Positions 1 through 4,424 of a DNA stretch of 5,327 bases are shown here, piece after piece. How positions within the stretch are numbered: position 1 is the stretch's first letter; every line of letters starts with the position of its first letter. Source of the stretch: Bacillota bacterium (GTDB lineage: Bacteria; Bacillota_A; Clostridia; Peptostreptococcales; Anaerovoracaceae); the NCBI GenBank assembly GCA_017556895.1, contig JAFYLX010000176.1:1-5327 (forward strand), read 5' to 3'. The position numbers and the translations under genes were made by a program. The notes beneath the pieces are model-generated. The model did not search any database. It worked only from the letters and a program-made list of their open reading frames with translations, and was not told where the DNA came from.

Positions 1-4
1 CCAT
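1..4 (-). CDS. First codon of the next operon gene (partial; runs off the window)
   Basis: On the minus strand the permease stop codon (TAA, 21-23) is followed by a GGAGGT ribosome binding site (11-16), a 6-nt spacer and an ATG at 4-2. Only the ATG and one more base are inside the window, so the product cannot be read. The close spacing and good ribosome binding site mean it is very likely co-transcribed with the permease. From the operon logic it could be a further transport subunit or a catabolic enzyme such as HMG-CoA lyase, but nothing in the visible sequence decides this. Confidence 0.5.
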
Positions 5-20
5 AGGTACACCTCCAAAG

Positions 21-1364
21 TTAGATCAGAACGCCACAGATTCCCATAATCGTTGGAACAATCCAACTGGATGCATAATATGCCATAAACTGAACGCCGG
101 TGTGGATGCCGAAATAGTTATTTAAGAAACCACCGAAAATACCGATGATTAGAGTAACTAAAATACCGAATAAACCCGCTTCGTGGAAAGCAAGCATGAA
201 AATTAAGCCCATAAAAGCACCGATTAATGCTTCGTGGCTAACGTGTCTAAACATCGCTTCAGACCAAACTCTCGCCTTTTTAATAGCAATTGGATATGCA
301 AATATTGCGCCTCCAACGATACCGATAAAACCATATAAGAAATAATCTCCCATAGATAAAAAGTCGTGTAGGTTAATATCGTTAAATAGTGGCGCTGCCG
401 GGCCTAGTGCAACCGGAGATAACGGAAGTCCGAAGGCAATCATAGGAATAATGAATTCACCTAAGTAAGTAGCATTGGAAACGGCGTCCTGTACGCCAAC
501 GCCAGCCGTGATCTTATCGAAAAGTTCCTTTTTCTTGGAAGATACTAATTCCCCTAGCATTACAGTCATACCAACCGGTGAGAATGTAAATGTGCAGGCA
601 GATACAGCAGCACATGGTACTATGTATTTTACAGTACTCTTATGTACAATCTTTAGTGGATTTGGGAACAATGGAAGTTTATCCTTCGCATCCGGAGCTA
701 GCCAGATTTCTCTAAATCCGTCTTTTCTGTTCTTCTCTCTGTTTGCCGGAACAAGTGCATTGAATAGTTCGCAGATCATAGGTCCAATTGTGATGCCCAT
801 GAAAATTGATGTAAATAGAGTTCCGCCTACCGCCTCTACGGAAAGTCTCTGCAGCCCCTGAATTAGGAAAGCAAAAGGAATTAGAGTTACAACTGCACCC
901 CACTTTGACTTAGACATATATGCGATAATGCATGCTGCAATAGTAAATATTAGTCCGCTGTAAGCACTTATGATATCACTAAACGGCGCTAAAAGCTGTG
1001 CGAAACAAATCGCAATTGGAAGGCCGATAACGGATCCAATAATGGAACCAGCAGCCATCTTTCTCATCATGATATGCGGAATACCAAGCATCTTACCAAT
1101 GTTACTGTTTTCTACCATAGGTACAGCCATAGTTGAACCCGGAAGTGCAGCCATAGCCGTTGGAACAGTATGAGTAATCTGCATAGCAACGATAATAGCT
1201 ATGAACCAAGCAAACAATACTACCGGCTCGAAGCCCATTAACACCAAAATCAATGTTATAGGTGCCATTGTAGCCGTTTCGTCAGTACCTGGAATAACAC
1301 CAATTATAGAGAATAGAATCCCGCCAATAATAGCAACTAAGAAAGCTTCACAAACTAGCGACAT
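21..1364 (-). CDS. TctA-family (tripartite tricarboxylate transporter) permease, divergent
   Basis: This is a 447-residue, very hydrophobic polytopic membrane protein with roughly 10-12 membrane segments. Both halves carry recognisable TctA signatures. In the N-terminal half there is GVIPG at 22-26, and a re-entrant-like stretch HTVPTAMAALPGS at 65-77 matches the family segment that usually reads like GGSxxAILLNxPG. In the C-terminal half, QDAVSNAT at 292-299 followed by IPMIAFGLPLSPVA at 306-319 matches the family's EAANNA...PLLTLGIPGSP block. TctA proteins are the large permease of TTT systems, which move carboxylates with a soluble or lipid-anchored binding protein (TctC) and a small membrane subunit (TctB). 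This protein is shorter than the usual 490-510 residues, and its second block is diverged (GLPLSP rather than GIPGSP). The start at 1364 is supported by AGGAGGT 7 nt upstream. It overlaps the preceding gene by 10 nt, implying translational coupling. The substrate is unknown; the mvaA neighbour suggests mevalonate or a related branched hydroxy acid. Confidence 0.85.
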   Translation of the reverse strand: MSLVCEAFLVAIIGGILFSIIGVIPGTDETATMAPITLILVLMGFEPVVLFAWFIAIIVAMQITHTVPTAMAALPGSTMAVPMVENSNIGKMLGIPHIMMRKMAAGSIIGSVIGLPIAICFAQLLAPFSDIISAYSGLIFTIAACIIAYMSKSKWGAVVTLIPFAFLIQGLQRLSVEAVGGTLFTSIFMGITIGPMICELFNALVPANREKNRKDGFREIWLAPDAKDKLPLFPNPLKIVHKSTVKYIVPCAAVSACTFTFSPVGMTVMLGELVSSKKKELFDKITAGVGVQDAVSNATYLGEFIIPMIAFGLPLSPVALGPAAPLFNDINLHDFLSMGDYFLYGFIGIVGGAIFAYPIAIKKARVWSEAMFRHVSHEALIGAFMGLIFMLAFHEAGLFGILVTLIIGIFGGFLNNYFGIHTGVQFMAYYASSWIVPTIMGICGVLI

Positions 1365-1849
1365 GATTCCACCTCCTCTTCAGTCTTTTTCCCTTCAGCC
1401 AAAATCTTGTATTCTGGCTTGTAGTTTGGCTTTCCCTCTGGGATCAGAGCAAGCAAGGAATATAAAGAGAAATTTTCCATTTGTTCGATGATGTCTGGAT
1501 GAAGTTTAGTCAATGCATCGATTTCCTCTTCTACAGTCATACCAGCATGTGCTAGTACATCCTCGATATCGCTGTCCTGCTGCATTTCGCTGATTATACG
1601 CTTCGGTTTGAACACCTTAGCAGAAATTACAGATGAAATAAGGCATCCTGCGATACCTACGAATAAAGCATAACCTTTGGCTAAGCTCGGTTCCAAAGAA
1701 TCCATCTGTAAGAAAACATGTCTTCCCACTAGATAAAATCCCATAGTGAACACTATTCCTAGAAGCACAGCAAATAGCAGTTCTCGCAAGTTAACCGTGT
1801 CGCCCCAAACCTCTGTTAGAGGCTTTTGTTTAATGTTTTCGTCTGACAT
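1355..1849 (-). CDS. Small two-helix membrane protein, possible accessory subunit of the TctA-type permease
   Basis: I do not recognise this 164-residue protein by family. It has a short polar N-terminus (1-21) and two predicted membrane helices, about residues 22-43 and 57-80. A basic turn (KVFKPKR, 78-84) follows, then a soluble, acidic C-terminal half (85-164) rich in Glu and Asp with helical character. The basic stretch suggests that the C-terminal half faces the cytoplasm, with both ends inside. It sits 20 nt after mvaA and its end overlaps the permease start by 10 nt, so it is translationally coupled to the permease. That is where a TctB small subunit would be expected. TctB normally has four membrane helices and no long soluble tail, so this is either a very divergent equivalent or an unrelated partner. 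The start at 1849 has an AAGGGGG purine run 9 nt upstream, a weaker ribosome binding site than its neighbours have. Confidence 0.8.
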   Translation of the reverse strand: MSDENIKQKPLTEVWGDTVNLRELLFAVLLGIVFTMGFYLVGRHVFLQMDSLEPSLAKGYALFVGIAGCLISSVISAKVFKPKRIISEMQQDSDIEDVLAHAGMTVEEEIDALTKLHPDIIEQMENFSLYSLLALIPEGKPNYKPEYKILAEGKKTEEEVESCR

Positions 1850-1869
1850 GTTGGTAAGCCCCCTTTATG

Positions 1870-3135
1870 TTATTCTGACTGGAATTTTTCGAATAATTCC
1901 TGAGCGTATTCTAATCTTACTTTCTTGTCAGCAACCATCTTGCTAACAATCTTCTCTAGTACTTCACCCTTTGCGCCTACAGTGTTTGCAAGGTTTCTAG
2001 CGTGTAAGGACATGTGTCCTCTCTGGATACCTTCTGTAGCAAGTGCTCTCATAGCAGCAAGATTATTTGCAAGACCGGCACACGCTATAATCTGACCAAG
2101 TTCAGCCGCTGTCTTTACGCCTAAAATCTTAACAGCAACCTGAGCCTGAGGATGAATCTTAGTAGCACCGCCTACAAGGCCAACAGCCATTGGAAGCTCA
2201 ATAACACCAACTAAATCACCGTTTTCGTCCTTTTCCCATGTAGTTAAGGAAGTATATTTTCCGTTTCTAGCAGCGTAAGAATGAGCACCTGACTCGATAG
2301 CTCTAGTGTCGTTTCCTGTTGCCAAAACAACCGGTGTGATGCCGTTCATAATGCCTTTGTTACTTGTCGCAGCACGATATGGATCAGCCGCAGCGAATGC
2401 ATAAGCACTGATAATCTTATCTACAACTTCTTCTCCACCTAAGGCTTCCTTAGTCCAAGTCGCTCTAGCGCGAACCACTCTATGTACAGCAAGGTTGGAA
2501 AGGATTCTAAGCTCTGCCTTTCCGCCTGTAATATCTTCAATGTATGGTGAAACCGCCTCAGCCATCGTATTTACAGCGTTCGCGCCCATAGCATCTAGCG
2601 TATCAACTAGTAAATGAACGATAACCATAGGCCCAACGATTGAGTCAATAACCCTAACTTCGATGTCCTTAACACCGCCACCAAAGCCTACAAGAACAGG
2701 GTCCTTTTCGTTACAGATGCGGATAATTTCAGCCTTGTTTTCTAAGATTTTACTCTTTGCAGCAAACGGTGTAGGTACGTCAACCATCTGGATTTGACCA
2801 ATCATAATGTTGCCAGATGAACTAGCAGTGAACCCGCCGGCATCCCTTGCCATCTTGGCAGCGTTAGTGCAAGCCGCAATAACAGAAGGCTCCTCGCTCA
2901 CCATCGGAATTACAACTTCTCTTCCATTGATGATGAAGTTTAGACCAACACCCATAGGAAGTGAAAAACGACCAATTACGTTTTCAACCATGTGGTCTGC
3001 CTTTTCAATATCTAAAGAATCCGCAGAAAAAATTGTGGCCTTTTCAGCCTCCGTAAGCCCTGCAAATTCAGCAATTTCATTAAGTCTTTCATCTACGGAT
3101 AATTTAAAGAATCCGGAATAACTGCTGGATTTCAT
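1870..3135 (-). CDS. mvaA: Hydroxymethylglutaryl-CoA reductase, class II (degradative type)
   Basis: This 421-residue soluble enzyme interconverts HMG-CoA and mevalonate with a nicotinamide cofactor. Class II signatures run in order along the whole length: ENVIG (51-55), SEEPS (80-84) with the catalytic Glu at 82, GGFTASSS (100-107), DAMGANAVNTMAEA (181-194), NKGIMNGI (259-266) with catalytic Lys260, TGNDTRA (273-279) with catalytic Asp276, and GHMSLHARN (373-381) with the C-terminal flap His374. Against the Pseudomonas mevalonii enzyme as I recall it, these correspond to E83, K267, D283 and H381. Asp145 (in NEKD) aligns with D146 there, the residue linked to NADH rather than NADPH use. The start at 3135 is chosen because AAGGAGG lies 8 nt upstream; an in-frame ATG at 3195 has no such site and falls inside the putative promoter. 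It is the first gene of an operon with two membrane proteins. Class II enzymes also serve isoprenoid synthesis, so direction rests on cofactor and context. Confidence 0.96.
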   Translation of the reverse strand: MKSSSYSGFFKLSVDERLNEIAEFAGLTEAEKATIFSADSLDIEKADHMVENVIGRFSLPMGVGLNFIINGREVVIPMVSEEPSVIAACTNAAKMARDAGGFTASSSGNIMIGQIQMVDVPTPFAAKSKILENKAEIIRICNEKDPVLVGFGGGVKDIEVRVIDSIVGPMVIVHLLVDTLDAMGANAVNTMAEAVSPYIEDITGGKAELRILSNLAVHRVVRARATWTKEALGGEEVVDKIISAYAFAAADPYRAATSNKGIMNGITPVVLATGNDTRAIESGAHSYAARNGKYTSLTTWEKDENGDLVGVIELPMAVGLVGGATKIHPQAQVAVKILGVKTAAELGQIIACAGLANNLAAMRALATEGIQRGHMSLHARNLANTVGAKGEVLEKIVSKMVADKKVRLEYAQELFEKFQSE

Positions 3136-3168
3136 CTTGTCATCCTCCTTGTAAGTGAAATTTCGTTG

Positions 3169-3195
3169 TTTGTATTTTACCACTGTGAAAGTCAA
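3169..3195 (-). promoter_or_regulatory. Putative sigma-A-type promoter of the mvaA operon
   Basis: On the minus strand there is TTGACT (3195-3190), a 15-nt spacer and TACAAA (3174-3169). Reading the -35 as TTTTGA two bases earlier gives a 17-nt spacer. Initiation would fall near 3162, giving a leader of about 27 nt that contains the AAGGAGG site. The position downstream of a strong terminator (3332-3360) fits the start of a new transcription unit. The -10 match is only moderate. Confidence 0.4.
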
Positions 3196-3248
3196 AAGAA
3201 AAGAAAAAAGGTATGGATATATATGAAAAGGCTAACCCCATTAATGTC

Positions 3249-3270
3249 GCATTGAAAATTACCGCAATGC
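3249..3270. repeat. Inverted repeat upstream of the mvaA promoter, possible operator
   Basis: GCATTG (3249-3254) and CAATGC (3265-3270) are perfect 6-bp inverted arms separated by 10 bp, so their centres are 16 bp apart. No T-run follows on either strand, so it is not a terminator. It lies about 55 bp upstream of the putative -35 of the mvaA operon, a possible place for an activator. A 6-bp repeat can occur by chance, and I do not recognise the motif. Confidence 0.25.
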
Positions 3271-3331
3271 TCGTAAATTGTAGATATGTTAATAAAGGTG
3301 GTGTACGATGTGTGGGACAATGCTTCCACAG

Positions 3332-3360
3332 AAAAAGAGGGTAACTTACGCTACCCCCTC
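3332..3360 (-). terminator. Intrinsic terminator after the rubredoxin-like gene
   Basis: On the minus strand the stem arms GGGGGTAGC (3358-3350) and GTTACCCTC (3345-3337) form nine pairs, two of them G-U, closing a GTAA (GNRA-type) tetraloop. A run of five T residues (3336-3332) follows directly. It lies 30 nt beyond the rubredoxin-like stop codon and separates that unit from the mvaA promoter. The plus strand has no T-run after the hairpin, so it acts in one direction only. Confidence 0.88.
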
Positions 3361-3390
3361 ATTGCCACTAAAGTTATTAAAAAGTATTAG

Positions 3391-3519
3391 TTAAGCTTCT
3401 TCGCCTTCTTCTTTGACTTCCTCGAACTTTTCAGCAGGAACTCTACAAATTGGGCAAGCTTCTGGAGCTTCTTCGCCTACGTGAACGTATCCACAAACTT
3501 TACATACATATTTCTTCAT
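3391..3519 (-). CDS. Stand-alone rubredoxin-like protein (rubrerythrin C-terminal type)
   Basis: This is a 42-residue cytosolic protein. Two knuckles, CKVCGY (6-11) and CPIC (22-25), give a CxxC-x12-CxxC arrangement that should bind one iron, or zinc, with four Cys. The [16 protein letters not shown] pattern, with only 12 residues between knuckles, matches the short rubredoxin domain at the C-terminus of rubrerythrins. Classical rubredoxins are about 52 residues with a longer loop. The glycine usual after the second CPxC is Arg26 here. The tail (33-42) is very acidic. Members of this family carry single electrons, often to peroxide-reducing rubrerythrins in anaerobes; no partner gene is in the window. 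The start at 3519 is the only ATG before the first CxxC, and a weak AAAGAGAG purine run lies upstream. It is monocistronic: terminators lie on both sides (3650-3683 and 3332-3360). Confidence 0.9.
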   Translation of the reverse strand: MKKYVCKVCGYVHVGEEAPEACPICRVPAEKFEEVKEEGEEA

Positions 3520-3548
3520 AATCTTAATCTCTCTTTCTATCAAAATTT

Positions 3549-3577
3549 ATTCTAAAGTTTTCAAATTGCATTTAACA
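3549..3577 (-). promoter_or_regulatory. Possible promoter of the rubredoxin-like gene
   Basis: Because a terminator closes the upstream unit at 3650, this gene needs a promoter between 3520 and 3650. The best -10 is TAGAAT (3554-3549), one mismatch from consensus. A poor -35, TGTTAA (3577-3572), lies 17 nt before it. Initiation would fall near 3542, giving a leader of about 22 nt. The -35 is weak, so the call is tentative. Confidence 0.3.
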
Positions 3578-3585
3578 TTACTGAA

Positions 3586-3599
3586 TTCACTTTTGTGAA
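3586..3599. repeat. Small palindrome upstream of the rubredoxin-like gene
   Basis: TTCAC (3586-3590), four T residues, then GTGAA (3595-3599) form perfect 5-bp inverted arms, just upstream of the suggested -35. It could be a regulator site. It does not match a Rex or PerR operator as I know them, and chance is a fair explanation. Confidence 0.2.
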
Positions 3600-3649
3600 C
3601 TTCTTAATCTATATATACCAACGATTTTGAATATTAAACACAATTTTAT

Positions 3650-3683
3650 AAAAAAACAGCTACCGGTTCTAACTAGTAGCCGT
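3650..3683 (-). terminator. Intrinsic terminator of the VOC / small-protein unit
   Basis: On the minus strand ACGGCTAC (3683-3676) pairs over 8 bp, with one G-U, with GTAGCTGT (3663-3656) around a 12-nt loop. A run of seven T residues (3656-3650) follows. It lies about 20 nt after the stop codon of the 29-residue small ORF, which supports that ORF being the last gene of the unit. Confidence 0.88.
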
Positions 3684-3703
3684 TTAAGCTCACGCTATAT
3701 TAT

Positions 3704-3793
3704 TCAGTCAACATTCTTATTTTTATTTTTTACAAATAAACGAATAATCCCTCTAATCAGGCCGACCAAAGCACCTTTTATACCACTACTCAT
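3704..3793 (-). CDS. 29-residue amphipathic small protein
   Basis: This short ORF has good translation signals. AAAGGTGG ends 5 nt before the ATG, the ATG is 14 nt after the VOC stop codon, and the TGA is followed about 20 nt later by an intrinsic terminator. The protein starts MSSGIKGALVGLIRGIIRLF and ends in a Lys/Asn-rich tail. Residues 5-22 would form an amphipathic helix: Gly7, Gly11, Arg14, Arg18 and Lys22 fall on one face, and Ile, Leu, Val and Phe cover the rest. This suggests a peripheral membrane peptide. In general character, not by homology, it resembles SpoVM-like membrane peptides or small cationic peptides. I do not recognise a family. It is probably co-transcribed with the VOC gene. 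It is too short for composition to prove coding, so confidence rests on context. Confidence 0.6.
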   Translation of the reverse strand: MSSGIKGALVGLIRGIIRLFVKNKNKNVD

Positions 3794-3807
3794 ATATACC
3801 ACCTTTA

Positions 3808-4155
3808 TTACATAAATTGAATATTAACTCCTGCTGGATCCTTAACAAAGAAGAACATAACGTTTGGTGCCGGATTAATCATTGGCGTTGGCTCGTAACC
3901 ATCTGCAATCAGTTCTTCTCTCTTCTTTTCAAGATTTTCTGTAAGAAATCCTACAGAAAGGTTTGGATTGCCAGCATCCTCTTTATCATTTTCGATAATC
4001 TCAATGCAAGTCTCGCCTACTGCATTTGATAGGAAAACCATATTTCTACCAAACGGACGCACATCACGTTCAATAGTAAGACCTACGTGCTTTAAGAAAA
4101 ACTCCATCTCCTCCTGGAAAAATTGTGTCTGTATTGTAACATGAAGCATTTTCAT
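3808..4155 (-). CDS. VOC-superfamily (glyoxalase/bleomycin-resistance fold) protein
   Basis: This 115-residue cytosolic protein is one VOC domain, made of two beta-alpha-beta-beta-beta modules. The first opens with MLHVTIQT (3-10), then a helix with FFQEEMEFFLKHVG (12-25), and the strand TCIEIIE (49-55). The second opens with LSVGFLTENLEKKREELIADGYEP (66-89) and ends in the signature FFFVKDPAGVNIQFM (101-115). In metal-dependent members the ligands are His, Glu, His and Glu. Here His5 and Glu52 are kept, but the third position is Ser67 and the last is Gln113, so metal binding may be lost or altered. The function could be a non-glyoxalase VOC enzyme or a ligand-binding protein; the substrate is unknown. 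The start at 4155 is chosen because AAGGAGGG lies 8 nt upstream, rather than an ATG 12 codons earlier. It has its own promoter, and a 29-residue ORF follows in the same unit. Confidence 0.9.
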   Translation of the reverse strand: MKMLHVTIQTQFFQEEMEFFLKHVGLTIERDVRPFGRNMVFLSNAVGETCIEIIENDKEDAGNPNLSVGFLTENLEKKREELIADGYEPTPMINPAPNVMFFFVKDPAGVNIQFM

Positions 4156-4181
4156 ATGTGTGCCCTCCTTAATGTATTTAA

Positions 4182-4210
4182 ATTTTATCACTATTTAAAC
4201 AATTGAACAA
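4182..4210 (-). promoter_or_regulatory. Extended -10 promoter of the VOC gene
   Basis: On the minus strand there is TTGTTC (4210-4205), a 17-nt spacer and TAAAAT (4187-4182), with TG one base before the -10 (4190-4189) giving an extended -10. Initiation would fall near 4175, leaving a leader of about 20 nt that carries AAGGAGGG. It begins 32 nt past the terminator at 4242-4268, as expected for a new unit. Confidence 0.6.
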
Positions 4211-4241
4211 TCCTACTAATCACAAACTTTGTGCAACGCAT

Positions 4242-4268
4242 AAAAAAACACCCTCCTTTCGGAGGGTG
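4242..4268 (-). terminator. Strong intrinsic terminator (end of the small RNA)
   Basis: On the minus strand CACCCTCC (4268-4261), a GAAA tetraloop and GGAGGGTG (4256-4249) make a perfect 8-bp GC-rich hairpin, followed by seven T residues (4248-4242). It ends the predicted small RNA and any read-through from the ADP-ribosylglycohydrolase gene. The plus strand has A residues on the wrong side, so it works for minus-strand transcripts only. Confidence 0.93.
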
Positions 4269-4365
4269 CTCAAAACAGGACTTCATGAAAACTAAAACAA
4301 CAACAACAAACTAACCAATAAAACAACACATACAGAAAGAAGTAGAGGTAAAGTCCCGTTTTGAA
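4242..4365 (-). ncRNA. Predicted structured small RNA of about 124 nt, family not recognised
   Basis: The 5' arm TTCAAAACGGGACTT (4365-4351) and the 3' arm AAGTCCTGTTTTGAG (4283-4269) can pair over 15 bp, with two G-U pairs, around a 67-nt loop (4350-4284). The 3' arm is followed with no gap by the terminator hairpin (4268-4249) and its U7, so the two helices could stack. A TATACT box at 4376-4371 places initiation at or within a base or two of the start of the 5' arm. The loop is U/G-rich and looks unstructured: it holds CCUCUACUUC, partly complementary to Shine-Dalgarno sequences, and a (GUU)n stretch. No plausible minus-strand ORF lies in it. Alternatives are a structured 3' UTR of the upstream gene, or a tiny inverted-repeat element; no target-site duplication is seen. 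I cannot match it to a known RNA family from memory. Confidence 0.55.
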
Positions 4366-4370
4366 GTGAG

Positions 4371-4376
4371 AGTATA
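4371..4376 (-). promoter_or_regulatory. Candidate -10 box for the predicted small RNA
   Basis: TATACT on the minus strand is one mismatch from TATAAT and lies 5 nt before the 5' arm of the RNA helix, so initiation 6-8 nt downstream of the box falls at about 4363-4365. I see no good -35 at 16-18 nt (the hexamer there reads about ATATCT), so either an activator is needed or the promoter is weak. Confidence 0.45.
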
Positions 4377-4424
4377 TTGTTTAAATTTGAATAAGATATC
4401 TAATAAATCTATCCCCTTTTGTGA

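Noticed and set aside
475..861. Plus-strand open frame of 128 codons inside the permease gene
   Set aside because: It is antisense to a clearly recognised TctA-family gene, has no ribosome binding site and has no family resemblance. It is a shadow frame.
3136..3195. Upstream ATG at 3195 as the mvaA start, adding 20 residues
   Set aside because: The added residues are not typical of the family, no ribosome binding site precedes that ATG, and it overlaps the putative promoter. The ATG at 3135 has an ideal AAGGAGG.
3308..3394. Plus-strand ORF of 28 codons starting MCGTMLPQKK behind an AAAGGTGG site
   Set aside because: The ribosome binding site is attractive, but the ORF runs through the minus-strand terminator hairpin into the 3' end of the rubredoxin-like gene, and its sequence has no protein-like features. 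Its ribosome site resembles that of the 29-residue ORF by chance.
4285..4314. Plus-strand mini-ORF MKTKTTTTN with four consecutive ACA codons, resembling a threonine attenuator leader peptide
   Set aside because: No attenuator terminator with a T-run follows on the plus strand, no plus-strand amino acid gene lies downstream, and the ribosome binding site is poor (AGGA only 4 nt away). The ACA run is the complement of the (GUU)n loop of the predicted minus-strand RNA.
4269..4365. Inverted-repeat bounded element of about 97 bp (MITE-like)
   Set aside because: The arms are 15 bp, but no target-site duplication flanks them and the left arm abuts a terminator exactly. The fit to an RNA helix with its own -10 box and terminator is better.
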